Assembly: GCA_965116935.1 (NCBI GenBank)
Contig: OZ220737.1
Coordinates: 2,852,001 to 2,916,000 of the forward strand
From: VXYL01 sp965116935
GTDB taxonomy: Bacteria > Pseudomonadota > Gammaproteobacteria > Pseudomonadales > Azotimanducaceae
DNA length: 64,000 nt
Reading direction: 5' to 3'
The position numbers and the translations under genes are program-made. Positions 1-8,064 of this stretch are shown piece after piece (position 1 is the stretch's first letter; each line of letters begins with the position of its first letter). The notes below the pieces were generated by a model. The model had not been told where the DNA came from, ran no database searches, and worked only from the letters and a program-made list of their open reading frames with translations.

Positions 1-824
1 ACCTCGCCCAGCTCGCCGAACACGGCGACTTCACCGCCATCACCCAGGTGCGCGGCTCCGGCTTCATGTTCGGGCTGCAATCGAACCTGCCGGTGCCCGG
101 CGAGACATGGGACGACCTGCGGAAGATGGACTTGGCGGGCCGTCTGGCCGCCATCCGGGATGCCGACACGGCCGCGAAGCTGGTGGAAGAAGGCAAGGGG
201 CAGAAAACCCGCTTCCCGCTCGCCCAGGTGTTCTATCTCGGCAACGGCGAGACGCCGGACTACGCGGCTGGCCCGGACATGAGCGTCGAAGCCCTGGCTT
301 CCGCCGCCGGCGAGCACTGGGTGGAGACCTTCCTGCGGCTTTCCCGCGAGACCGACGGCAGGGCGCTTTTCAACCTGCGCATGTTCAACCAGAGCCTGAA
401 GGAACTCGGCGACCTCTTCCGCAGCGACCACATCTTCCCGAGCCTCGGCGATGCCGGCGCGCACGTGTCGCAGATCATGGACGCCGGCTGGCCGAGCTTC
501 GTGCTCTCGCACTGGATTCGCGACACGGGCCTTTACAGCATGGGCGAAGGCATCCGCCGCCTGACCTCCGGCCCCGCACGCGTGCTGGGCCTCAAAGACC
601 GCGGCACCCTGGCCCCGGGAATGCGCGCCGACATCAACGTCTTCGACCCGGCCGAGGTGGCGGAACTGCAGCCGGAGCTCGTCCACGACTTCCCCGGCGG
701 CGCCCCCCGCTACATCCAGCGCTCCAAGGGCTACAAGACGACGCTAGTCAACGGCGCCGTAACGCTGGTGGATGGCGAGCACACGGGTGCCCGGGCCGGC
801 GAGGTGCTACGCCACGCGGGCTAG
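1..824 (+). CDS. Amidohydrolase, N-acyl-D-amino-acid deacylase-like (5' truncated)
   Basis: The reading frame is open from base 3 to the stop at 822-824, so the start lies outside the window and about 273 C-terminal residues are seen. The segment SLGDAGAHVSQIMDAG and the ending RGTLAPGMRADINVFD are typical of the C-terminal part of amidohydrolase-superfamily enzymes of the D-aminoacylase group (COG3653), which cleave N-acyl groups from D-amino acids at a metal centre. The aspartate and histidine of DAGAH fit the family's metal-site region. Substrate cannot be deduced from this part. The GTG at 48 is internal to the frame and is unlikely to be the true start. Confidence 0.8.
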   Translation, partial: LAQLAEHGDFTAITQVRGSGFMFGLQSNLPVPGETWDDLRKMDLAGRLAAIRDADTAAKLVEEGKGQKTRFPLAQVFYLGNGETPDYAAGPDMSVEALASAAGEHWVETFLRLSRETDGRALFNLRMFNQSLKELGDLFRSDHIFPSLGDAGAHVSQIMDAGWPSFVLSHWIRDTGLYSMGEGIRRLTSGPARVLGLKDRGTLAPGMRADINVFDPAEVAELQPELVHDFPGGAPRYIQRSKGYKTTLVNGAVTLVDGEHTGARAGEVLRHAG

Positions 825-879
825 CAATGGAATAGGTAGGGCGTTGCTTAGCTCGCGGTGGTGTGCGTGAAGCGAGAAT

Positions 880-1341
880 TTAGGGGCGCCGGCGGCGCAG
901 TAAGACATAGATTGCAAACGCTCGCTGATCCTTAGCTGCAACACGCGAGAAGCGCTCCAAAACTCGTGCGACGCGGTCGATGTCGTAGATGACGTCTGCC
1001 TTCCGGAATCGAACTTCGGGGTCGTAATCGGCCGTTTGGCGCTTGCGCTGCATTTCTACGAACATGTCACCGAAGTCCTGTATCGAGGCGGGGAACCTAC
1101 GCATATCCTGGTGTTCGCAGCGGGACTTGGTAGCGCCATGCTCCAAAGCCCGGTAAGTTTGTTGCCATGCGGTATTGCTTGGGCGTGGGCCCGCGAGTCG
1201 ATCGGCGCAGCATTTGGCCAAACAATGGAAGAGTGCGTAGTAGCTAGAGCTCACCGCGCGGCAGAGGTCCGTGCGGCGAGGTCGGCGGGTGTTCACGCTG
1301 GCCAAATCGCGGGCGATCTGCAGCAGGTCAGAGGGCTTCAA
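880..1341 (-). CDS. HEPN-domain protein, possible toxin of a two-gene module
   Basis: A 153-residue all-helical protein. RAVSSSYYALFHCLA (about residues 28-42) and RKRQTADYDPEVRF (about 98-111) match the conserved helices of HEPN-superfamily proteins, many of which are RNases in toxin-antitoxin or defence modules. It lies immediately downstream of a 98-residue gene and overlaps it by 14 bases, so the two are probably translationally coupled. The canonical RX4-6H catalytic motif is not obvious, so RNase activity is uncertain. The toxin role is inferred from family and coupling only. Confidence 0.65.
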   Translation of the reverse strand: MKPSDLLQIARDLASVNTRRPRRTDLCRAVSSSYYALFHCLAKCCADRLAGPRPSNTAWQQTYRALEHGATKSRCEHQDMRRFPASIQDFGDMFVEMQRKRQTADYDPEVRFRKADVIYDIDRVARVLERFSRVAAKDQRAFAIYVLLRRRRP

Positions 1342-1624
1342 GCTCTGCCTTCTTCAAGTCCGACTTGGCGATGTACGAGATGACAGGAAAGGCCTCCACC
1401 GCCACCTCTGCGAGCTTTGGGCGCAAGTGCCGCACAATCGATGTCGATTTGCCTAGGTCGATGCTAGCAGGTTCATCGTAAACTGCCTTGACCCACAGGA
1501 ACTCATCCCCGTCCTGATCGATGTCCGGCCGTACCGCGATCTTGATGAATTTGACCTCTCCGTGATAATTCCGTACGCCGTGGTTGATCACTCGCCTAGC
1601 TGCATCAAGCACCTCTGCCTTCAT
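1328..1624 (-). CDS. Small protein coupled to the HEPN gene, candidate antitoxin or partner
   Basis: A 98-residue protein starting MKAEVLDAARR and ending SDLKKAELEAL. It has an acidic middle (DIDQDGDEFLWVKAVYD) that looks like two beta strands, then a helix-rich tail around RHLRPKLAEVAVEAFPVISY. I do not recognise a named domain and see no DNA-binding helix-turn-helix or nucleotidyltransferase GS motif. Its 3' end overlaps the HEPN gene by 14 bases. The pairing suggests an antitoxin or a regulatory partner, but this is inference from context alone. Confidence 0.55.
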   Translation of the reverse strand: MKAEVLDAARRVINHGVRNYHGEVKFIKIAVRPDIDQDGDEFLWVKAVYDEPASIDLGKSTSIVRHLRPKLAEVAVEAFPVISYIAKSDLKKAELEAL

Positions 1625-1716
1625 GTTCGTTCTCCTTGCGGATCACTCCACGCTTCGAGTCTAGCACGCCAAGCTAGCCACAAGCTGCGGCCAACTATGG
1701 CGGAAGCCACCGCTCG

Positions 1717-2325
1717 TCAGCGTTCCTTTGGGGCGAACAAGCGCCGCAGCCAATCGTCGAGGCTGGTGAAGCGGCCGCCGCCCGTGAAGAACAGCGACAA
1801 CAGCATCACGAAGTACATGGCGGCGAACTCGATGCCGTTGTTGAGGATCGTGACGCTGCCGCGCCCCGTGAGCCAGCGATAGTCGCCGTGCTCGCGCAGG
1901 ATGGAGCGGATTTCGGCCTTGCGCTCGGCGGCTTCCATCACCCGGTCGTTGGCTAGCCAACTGCTTGCATCGGAGATGGCGAGCCAGCCGTTCTCCCAAT
2001 GCACCGCAAAGGCAGCGACCAGCATCGTCACCATGAGCGGAATCGCCACCAGCCGCGTGGCGAGACCCACGAGCAGGAGGATGCCGCCGACGAACTCCGC
2101 GCCGATGACGAGCACGACCATGAGTTCCGGCAGCGGCAGGCCCAGCGAGCCTTCGAACCAGCGCACGGTGCTCTCGAAGCCCGTCAGCTTCGTCCAGCCG
2201 GCCTGAATCATCACAGGCGCGAGGATCAGGCGCAGCAGCAGCGGCGGAACGCCATCAAGGGGCCTCGCGAGGTGGAGGGCACGGTCGTATTGCTGGCGAA
2301 GTGCGTTCAGCAGTCGGTTCATCAT
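1717..2325 (-). CDS. DoxX-family inner-membrane protein
   Basis: A 202-residue integral membrane protein with about four hydrophobic segments: VPPLLLRLILAPVMIQAGW (about residues 26-44), ELMVVLVIGAEFVGGILLLV (67-86), LVAIPLMVTMLVAAFAVHW and a C-terminal helix (FAAMYFVMLLSLFFTGGG). The layout LRL.LAPVMI.AGWTKL and the GG..LLVGLATR stretch are typical of DoxX proteins, which act in membrane-linked respiration or redox stress. It is longer than the basic family (about 130-150 residues) because of a soluble insert between helices 3 and 4. It appears to be a single-gene unit. Confidence 0.8.
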   Translation of the reverse strand: MMNRLLNALRQQYDRALHLARPLDGVPPLLLRLILAPVMIQAGWTKLTGFESTVRWFEGSLGLPLPELMVVLVIGAEFVGGILLLVGLATRLVAIPLMVTMLVAAFAVHWENGWLAISDASSWLANDRVMEAAERKAEIRSILREHGDYRWLTGRGSVTILNNGIEFAAMYFVMLLSLFFTGGGRFTSLDDWLRRLFAPKER

Positions 2326-2379
2326 CCTTCCAGTCCGGTCGCCGTTGTGGGTCGATTGTAGTAGCCGGTGGTCTAGTGC

Positions 2380-2720
2380 GTGAACAAGGCGGGCCTTGGA
2401 GGGAAGCCATCCTGCCTGCCCTGCGCGCCCTCTGGCGCGCTGACCTCGGCCTGGAAAGGAAAGCGCCTGTCGGCGCTAGCGTGCGTGGACAACAGACCAG
2501 CCCCTGCCATGCGACCTCTCTGGACGGAGGGCGTCCCGCCCTCCAAGCGTGCCGAAGGCGCGCACGCAACGCGGGCCTTCGGAGGGAAGGCATCCTGCCT
2601 TCCCTGCGCGCCCTTTGGCGCGCTGACCGCGACCTGGAAAGAAGCCCCTGTCGGCGCTAGGGGCGCCCCCTTCGGGCGCGTCAGCAGAATGCCTTCCCTC
2701 CGAGGTCCGCCCAGCACAAG
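2380..2720. repeat. Dispersed palindromic repeats between doxX and the hydrolase gene
   Basis: Most of the 530-base gap 2326-2856 is repeat sequence. Two direct copies (2390-2479 and 2572-2660) start GGGCCTT and end CTGTCGGCGCTAG. Each contains a palindrome of the form GGAGGGAAGGCA...TGCCTTCCCT and a second hairpin GCGCGCCC..GGCGCGC. Between them lies a GGAGGGCG/CGCCCTCC palindrome, and after them a third partial copy ending TGCCTTCCCTCCGAGG. The same motifs recur at 13494-13528 and 23410-23534. The frame is open across the repeats, which creates a false N-terminal extension of the next gene. Confidence 0.85.
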
Positions 2721-2856
2721 TGCGAGGCTGCCAGCCTGTGGCCTCGCCATTGAAGAAGCACCGCTCGGATGCCCCACGCAAATGGCTCCTCTGCGCCGCC
2801 ACTGTCGTCTGCAGTCGCTGTACGCTGCAACGGCAAGCAATCGTAAGGGGCTGCAA

Positions 2857-3828
2857 GTGATCCCTGATTCCGTCTCCAAGCTTCTCGCCGCCGTCTATGG
2901 CCATGACGTGGATTCGTCCATCACCTATCCGACGGGCGTCGCATTCTCCGGCCGGCTCCGCCTCGCCGCTGGCCGAACGGTCAAGGGCGAGTCGCCAGCC
3001 GATGTGGCAGCCGAGATTGCCCAAATCGCCGAGCCGTTGTTGCGCGAGCCGGGGACCCTGCCGGACGCTGCACCTTGCCTCGCACTCGCCTGCTTTGCCG
3101 ACGAACTCTTCGCCGTCACCGGCGTCCCGCAGCACCGCGACTTCCTGCTCCACCAGGCCGACCGCTTCGTTGCCGATCCCGACGTGCGAGTCGAGGATTT
3201 CTTCTTCGCCGGCACGCTGCTCGGCCGCGCCTACGCCCTCACAGGAGAAGCGTCCTACCGTGACCAACTTGCGAGCTTCCTCCGCGCCATCGACACCCGC
3301 CAGCCGAACGGCCTCTATTGGCACTGCCACGCTTCCCCGTGGCATTGGGGCCGCGGCAACGCCTTCGCTGCCTTGGGCTTTGCCGAAGCCCTCTCCTGCC
3401 TGCACCCCGAAGCGGACGTGGACGACCTCCTCGCCACCCACGTCGAACACCTCACCGCCCTCGCGCAGCACCAGGACGAGTCTGGCCTCTGGCGCCAACT
3501 CATCGACGACTCGAGCACCTACCTCGAACACAGCGCCACCACCATGATCGGCTACTCCATCGCCCGGGGCATTCGCCGAGGGTGGCTGCCCGAAAACCCT
3601 TGGCGCGAAGTGGTGGACCAAGCGTGGCAAGGTGCCGCAGAGCGCGTCGGCACCGATGGCGAACTCGACCAAGTGTGCGTCGGCACCGGCCCCCTGCAAT
3701 CGAGACAAGCCTACGTCGAACGCCCGTTCAGCACGGGCGTCGATGCCCGAGGCGGCGCGATGGCCCTGTGGTTCGCGGTGGAGATGCTTCGGCTGCAGGA
3801 GGAAGGGGGAGCGGCCGCCGGAAGCTAG
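2857..3828 (+). CDS. Six-hairpin glycosidase, GH88/GH105-like (unsaturated glycuronyl hydrolase type)
   Basis: A 323-residue protein from the GTG at 2857, preceded at 2845-2850 by the ribosome site AAGGGG. The frame stays open to 2380, but that extension is encoded by repeats and is rejected. The alternating helix pattern and the motif WHWGRGNAFAALG (compare the W.RGN motif of GH105 enzymes) indicate an alpha/alpha six-barrel hydrolase. DDSSTYLEHSATTMIGYSIARG and the late GTGPLQS segment also fit. Family members remove unsaturated uronic acid residues from polysaccharide fragments left by lyases. I see no signal peptide, so it is probably cytoplasmic. No lyase or transporter neighbours help to fix the substrate. 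Confidence 0.7.
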   Translation: MIPDSVSKLLAAVYGHDVDSSITYPTGVAFSGRLRLAAGRTVKGESPADVAAEIAQIAEPLLREPGTLPDAAPCLALACFADELFAVTGVPQHRDFLLHQADRFVADPDVRVEDFFFAGTLLGRAYALTGEASYRDQLASFLRAIDTRQPNGLYWHCHASPWHWGRGNAFAALGFAEALSCLHPEADVDDLLATHVEHLTALAQHQDESGLWRQLIDDSSTYLEHSATTMIGYSIARGIRRGWLPENPWREVVDQAWQGAAERVGTDGELDQVCVGTGPLQSRQAYVERPFSTGVDARGGAMALWFAVEMLRLQEEGGAAAGS

Positions 3829-3874
3829 CGCCGCAGTGATACGCTTGCCAAACCGCAGGCACCGTGCGGCGAGA

Positions 3875-3963
3875 CCGTAGGGGCGACCCTTGTGGTCGCC
3901 CGTGCCGAAAGAGGCGAACCGTTCGATGCGGAACGCGGGCGAGGACAAGCCTCGCCCCTACGG
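3875..3963. repeat. Short inverted-repeat element bounded by CCGTAGGGG / CCCCTACGG
   Basis: An 89-base element with inverted ends CCGTAGGGGCGA (3875-3886) and TCGCCCCTACGG (3952-3963). Its inner part carries GGTCGCCC and GGGCGAGGACAAGCC motifs. Related elements are at 16635-16720, 28298-28553 and 36747-36904. It fills the gap between the hydrolase and PhyH genes. Confidence 0.75.
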
Positions 3964-4004
3964 AGGCTCTCGCTGAAGCGTCGCGCAAGGCAGTAACCGA
4001 GCAC

Positions 4005-5225
4005 ATGAACGCCCAAGTCGAAACCCACGAGACCGTGGTCCGCATTCCGCGAGCAGCTTCCCATCACATACTTCTGGTCGCCCCGGACGGCAACTTCCTG
4101 GGAGTTGACCATGGCCAACTGACAACCTCGGCCACCGGAGACGACCGCGTGATGTGGCTGGCCGAAGATGCTGGCTCGTACCGACACGCAACGACCGGCC
4201 AGCGCGTGCAGGCGAGCGCAATCCCCGGCACCGACGGCGTGCATTTGCATACGAAGGACGGCGTTCTCGATGCAGGCGGCGGCCCCGCGACCTCCGCCGC
4301 CACATTCACCCCAAGCCACGGCCCGGAACAACTGCCCTCCGAGTCCCTCGCCTTCTTCCGTGCGGGCGGCTGGGTATGCCTGACATCGATCCTCGCGCCT
4401 GAGACCGTCGATGCCTTGCAGCGCCTCGCCGGCACGGATGGTCACGAACGCGAGGGCGACCAACCGCGCAGCCGCCTCCAAGCGGCGCTAAGCGCGGACT
4501 CGGCGGTCGCCCGAACCGCCGCCGAACCCGTATCCCTCTGGCTCATCCGCGCCTACATGCAAACGGGCGACATCCGTCTTGGACACACGCCCGCTCTCAT
4601 CGTCCTGCATCCGGACGACGGCAAGCGCAATGTGCAGGGCTGGCACTCGGACTTCCCCTACCACTGGGGCATAAACGCACCCGGGGTCGTGCCGACACCG
4701 ACCGGTGCGACCGTGCTCGGCGTACAGCGCAACGTCTGCGTCTCCGAGTTCACCCGCGAACGCGGCGCCACGGCGTTCAAGCTAGGCTCCCACGTCAAGG
4801 ACCACGGCCCGCCCGACGCGTGGGTTACGGCAGCGACGCTGCAGGGCAACCCCGGCCACCGCGCCGAACACGGTCTCCCCTACAACGGTCCGGACGCCGA
4901 CGTGATCGAGGCCCCCGCCGGCAGCATCATCCTCTACGACGCCCGCACCTGGCACCGTGCCGGCGTCAACCGCACACCGCACAGCCGCGCCGCCATGCTT
5001 CAAGCCATGACCCCCATGTACATCATGCCCAAGAGCGACACCAGCGCCGCCTACAAGCACTTCTTGACCAGCCCCGCCCACGCTGGGCTAACCGCCCGCG
5101 AGCGCAACGAAATGCACAACCTCATGCTGCACACGTTCAACGGCCCCGCCCAGCAAGCCATAGCCCCCGACCAAGAACTCACCGAACTCGCCCGCGCCGC
5201 AAGCAGTTCCGCCGGGTCCTACTGA
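4005..5225 (+). CDS. Phytanoyl-CoA dioxygenase (PhyH) family Fe(II)/2-oxoglutarate oxygenase
   Basis: 406 residues from the ATG at 4005; the upstream open frame runs through a repeat and is rejected. The C-terminal two-thirds has the facial triad of this family: HSD in GWHSDFPYHWG (iron His and Asp) and a distal His in ARTWHRAGVNRTPHSR, where the later Arg fits the 2-oxoglutarate carboxylate site. The first 110 or so residues (ASHHILLVAPDGNFLGVDHG) look like a separate small beta-rich domain. PhyH proteins hydroxylate or halogenate diverse small molecules, and the substrate is unknown here. The next gene begins 15 bases after its stop, so co-transcription is likely. Confidence 0.8.
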   Translation: MNAQVETHETVVRIPRAASHHILLVAPDGNFLGVDHGQLTTSATGDDRVMWLAEDAGSYRHATTGQRVQASAIPGTDGVHLHTKDGVLDAGGGPATSAATFTPSHGPEQLPSESLAFFRAGGWVCLTSILAPETVDALQRLAGTDGHEREGDQPRSRLQAALSADSAVARTAAEPVSLWLIRAYMQTGDIRLGHTPALIVLHPDDGKRNVQGWHSDFPYHWGINAPGVVPTPTGATVLGVQRNVCVSEFTRERGATAFKLGSHVKDHGPPDAWVTAATLQGNPGHRAEHGLPYNGPDADVIEAPAGSIILYDARTWHRAGVNRTPHSRAAMLQAMTPMYIMPKSDTSAAYKHFLTSPAHAGLTARERNEMHNLMLHTFNGPAQQAIAPDQELTELARAASSSAGSY

Positions 5226-5240
5226 ACTGCGGAGGAGCGT

Positions 5241-6092
5241 GTGGCCGACACGACGACCGCCGGACAGCCTGCTCCGACGTTGCCGCAGGGCAACAAGAGC
5301 GTGGTCACGCCGACGGCAGACGGCTTTGGCATTCGCAAGACGTACAACGAAAACGGCAATCCGCACGCGAAGTACGCTCGAGAGGTGGGCTTCTATCGCC
5401 ATTACGGCGACTCGCCGCTGATCCCCGACCTCCTTGAGTGCTTGCCGCAGGAGCAGGCCATCGTCATGACGAAGGCTCCGGGCGTGCTCTGTTCGGCAAT
5501 TCGACTGAGCGCAAGCGAGCGTTGTCGGCTGTCCGAAGGCTAAGCGCACAAAGTCATGGACCTGCTATCCGTCGGAGGCGACCTGAACGGCTTGAAGGCG
5601 AGACATTACTTGGGTGTTGGAGCGCAGGATCTGTGCACCGAGGTACTCGCCGCACTCGATCGCTACCCGACGGACTCGCGACTGTCGGAGCAAATCCTTC
5701 ACCGTCTGAGAGGCGCAGCGCAGGAGGTCGTCATCTCGAAGGAAATGCTGATAAAGCTCGATTGGAATGCGTCCAACGTCTTCATCAACGACGGCGCCAT
5801 CAGCCAGTTCATCGACTTCGAGCAATCGTTCATCGGCACGAGTGAGATGCTCGCCGGCATCCTCCTTCACAACCCACTCTGGCACGCACGATCCGTGTTC
5901 GAAGTACTACGGCAGCGCGGCTTCTTCTCGCAGCCCGTTGCGAGCATGGCGCCGTGGGTCCACTTCTCCTTTGCTGCGGTTCTGGCGGATTCCCGGGCAC
6001 GGAACGGCACCGCTTGGGACACGCCCCGCTTGCAGTCCGCGTACCGGCGCCACGTCCTGGATCGCCTGAATGAACTCGGACTGGAGACGTAG
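5241..6092 (+). pseudogene. Kinase-fold (APH/choline-kinase-like) gene with an in-frame TAA
   Basis: Two ORFs in the same frame, 5241-5543 and 5556-6092, are separated only by TAA at 5541-5543, and together they would make about 283 residues. The first half looks like a kinase N-lobe (GFGIRKTYNENG, then AREVGFYRHY for the helix-C glutamate). The second half holds the catalytic loop KLDWNASNVFI and a metal-binding FIDFEQS, equivalents of HxDxxxxN and DFG. The read-through joins smoothly, so a nonsense mutation or a base-call error is more likely than two genes. The start is GTG at 5241 with GGAGGAG just upstream. It may be co-transcribed with the PhyH gene. Confidence 0.7.
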
Positions 6093-6466
6093 AAGGCTCG
6101 ACTCAGTCCGTGAGGCCAGCATTGACAACCCCGTGACCACGGTTTGCACTCGTGCAACCAAGCGCGCACTCAGGCCTGACTGCATGCTCGGCTGCCGGAT
6201 GGAACCACGACATTTGGTTGCCAAGAAGGCGAACCCTTTTCGGTTGCCATTGACACCGCTACACCACGCGTAGTCAGTTTGCGGTAGAGCCACCGAGATT
6301 TGCGCTGGGCCGGACAGGTTCCCTTCGGCAGGCTCTCGCCCCGGTAGGCGCGGGACGCTGGCTGACGCTCCCTAGACCAGCTGCATGCACGCGCACGGGT
6401 TCATGTGACGTTCATGGTGGGACCATCACATTGCGGAGGCGGAACAACGCCAATGAGGGAAATCAG
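6093..6466. other. Gap without a recognisable gene
   Basis: No ORF here has protein-like composition, and I see no hairpin with a T-run or clear promoter. It separates the broken kinase gene from the TIR-like genes and probably contains the promoter of the latter. Confidence 0.5.
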
Positions 6467-6850
6467 GTGACCAGGGTGTTCGTCAGTTTCGATTACGACC
6501 ACGACAGGGCTCTCTATGGGAGCTTGGTCGCGCAGTCGGAGATGCGGGAGTCGCCATTCACCATTGTCGACCATTCGCTGCCGAGCGCGGTCCACGACGG
6601 GGACTGGAAACGCCAAGTGAGAGACCGCATCCGGCAAGTGGATGTCGTAGTCTTCATCTGCGGGGTCAACACCCACTCCGCCGGCGGTGTGGCCGCGGAG
6701 ATGACGATCACCCGGGCCGAGCGCAAGTACTACTTCCTTTTGCGGGGATACCGCCGCCACGCCTGCAGCAAGCCGAAGGGCGCGAGGAGAAAGGACGCCA
6801 TGCACCGGTGGAAGTGGACTAATTTGAGCAGGCTGCTCGATACGACATGA
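6467..6850 (+). CDS. TIR-like (DUF1863/MTH538, ThsB-type) protein 1
   Basis: 127 residues from the GTG at 6467, with GAGGGA at 6455-6460 as ribosome site. The fold signature of the MTH538 TIR-like family is clear: RVFVSFDYDHDRALYGSLVAQ at the N-terminus, a central strand DVVVFICGVNTHSAGGVAAE and the family-specific tail KPKGARRKDAMHRWKWTNL. Glu79 in GGVAAEMT aligns with the catalytic glutamate of TIR NADases. ThsB proteins of this type sense phage and make a cyclic ADP-ribose signal in Thoeris defence. A second TIR-like gene and a truncated membrane gene follow. Activity is inferred. Confidence 0.78.
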   Translation: MTRVFVSFDYDHDRALYGSLVAQSEMRESPFTIVDHSLPSAVHDGDWKRQVRDRIRQVDVVVFICGVNTHSAGGVAAEMTITRAERKYYFLLRGYRRHACSKPKGARRKDAMHRWKWTNLSRLLDTT

Positions 6851-6864
6851 GAACGCTCCCTGCA

Positions 6865-6948
6865 CCTGATCCGTCCGGAGGAGAACGTGAGACTTTGGCC
6901 ATTAGTCTCGTGGGGCAACGTGGTTTGTGTGTCGGGTGCTGGCTTTCC
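6865..6948. repeat. Dispersed repeat, copy 1 (CCTGATCCG...TTTGTGTGTCGG)
   Basis: About 84 bases lying between the two TIR-like genes. They match 8484-8562 in the same orientation, sharing CCTGATCCG, GAACGTGAGAC, CTCGTGGG-like and TTTGTGTGTCGG blocks. This is non-coding and is probably a small mobile repeat rather than a regulator. Confidence 0.7.
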
Positions 6949-7039
6949 ACCGCAGACCGATGGACGCCAAACTGCTTGACGGCCCCGCGGCGCCATGTCA
7001 CGGTGCGCCGCCCTGACTCGTACAGCAACGGGAAATCCG

Positions 7040-7441
7040 ATGGCGGGCATTGCGGATTGCGGACACGACCGGCGCGCCTTCCTCAGCTTCGCGACCGACG
7101 ACGCCGAAATTGCGAACGACTTTCGACGGCTCATCGAGCGCCAGCATCCCCACCTGGAGCTTGTTGACCACGCCGCAGGTGACGACTATCAGCCTAACTG
7201 GAAGACGCACTGCGAACGGAAGATCAAGGACGCCGCTGTTCTAATCTGCCTGCTCGGTCCATCGACGCACAAAAGTGCGCCCGTTGCATGGGAGATCAGC
7301 CGCGCGTTGGCGCTCGGCAAGCAAGTGATTGCCGTCAACCCAACCGAAGGTGTCCTGCGAGTGCCGGAGATCCTGCACCGCCACTCGATCGAACCGCGAT
7401 CTCCTGCGGAAGCTCTGCTGCTTGATACCGTGGCTGTGTGA
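7040..7441 (+). CDS. TIR-like protein 2
   Basis: 133 residues from the ATG at 7040. RRAFLSFATDDAEIANDFRRL gives the first strand and helix of a TIR-like domain, DAAVLICLLGPSTHKSAPVAWEI the central strand and helix, and Glu85 in PVAWEISRAL is in the position of the TIR catalytic glutamate. ALGKQVIAVNP supplies the next strand. It differs from the first TIR-like protein, so the two are distant paralogues rather than a recent duplication. Some Thoeris loci carry several ThsB genes upstream of one effector, and the order here matches that plan. Confidence 0.75.
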   Translation: MAGIADCGHDRRAFLSFATDDAEIANDFRRLIERQHPHLELVDHAAGDDYQPNWKTHCERKIKDAAVLICLLGPSTHKSAPVAWEISRALALGKQVIAVNPTEGVLRVPEILHRHSIEPRSPAEALLLDTVAV

Positions 7442-7450
7442 GTTGGGACG

Positions 7451-7780
7451 ATGCCGGACTTCGATTCGGAGCGCCTCGCCTCGACCCTGTTTCCCGACGG
7501 TGCGGAGCCGGACCCGCACAATTCCGAACTGCTGTTCGAACAGTACAAGCTTTTCGTGGAAATGTCGGAACGGCTCGTTGGTCGGAGGCAGGCGCCGCGT
7601 TACCTCCCACCTCGTCCCCGGTGCTCGGAGCCTCAGGGCGGCGACTCGATTCTGATGTCGCCGGCAAACGGCTCGAAGTTGCGATGGTTCCAAGTGAGGA
7701 TGGCGGATGATCTGGCCTTGAGCGCCGCCGTGGCGATCAGTGCGTCATACATCTGTCCGCCCCTCACGTTGCGGAGTTGA
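7451..7780 (+). pseudogene. Truncated RipA-like / 2TM effector gene (N-terminal fragment)
   Basis: The first 47 or so codons after the ATG at 7451 encode a soluble N-terminus ending LLFEQYKLFVEMSERLVGRR. From memory this resembles the start of RipA-family octameric (two-helix) membrane proteins, where two transmembrane helices should follow. Instead the frame runs from about 7594 into Pro/Arg-rich sequence antisense to vapC, and neither of the other two frames restores hydrophobic helices. I conclude that the gene was cut off by a rearrangement at about 7594-7632. It begins 10 bases after the second TIR-like gene, so it was probably the effector gene of that operon. Confidence 0.55.
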
Positions 7781-8064
7781 GCGCTGCGCAGAGCATCCCA
7801 AGTCTCGCGGGCGGTGAGGTGCGTGGCAGGCGTATCGGACCAGTTTCCCTTGATGAGCGTCAGGGCATCTTGGCCGCGCATTCGTCGCGGCGGGGGCAAG
7901 CGCGTCAGAACTGCATAGATCTCTGCCAACGAATGGGTCGCCAGCACGAGGTGCTGCCCGGCTCGGTTGCGACGCTGCACCTCTGCATGAGTCCGAGCAT
8001 GATGTTCGTGCCAGTCGCAGACGGACGCGATCAGGCAGTTCGTGTCGCAAAGATAACGCGTCAC
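7633..8064 (-). CDS. vapC: VapC-type PIN-domain toxin
   Basis: 143 residues from the GTG at 8064. The PIN-domain acidic residues are visible: D7 in YLCDTNCLIA, E48 in LATHSLAEIYAVLTR, and the late D in QMYDALIATAALKARSSAILTWN, a typical C-terminal block. PIN toxins cleave RNA, often tRNA, and are held in check by the antitoxin encoded upstream. The start codon directly follows the stop of vapB with no gap, so translation is coupled. Its 3' end abuts the truncated RipA-like gene on the other strand. Confidence 0.85.
   Translation of the reverse strand: MTRYLCDTNCLIASVCDWHEHHARTHAEVQRRNRAGQHLVLATHSLAEIYAVLTRLPPPRRMRGQDALTLIKGNWSDTPATHLTARETWDALRSAQLRNVRGGQMYDALIATAALKARSSAILTWNHRNFEPFAGDIRIESPP

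Noticed and set aside
2380..2856. N-terminal extension of the GH88/GH105-like ORF
   Set aside because: The open frame is made by dispersed palindromic repeats. The conserved part and a good ribosome site begin at 2845-2857.
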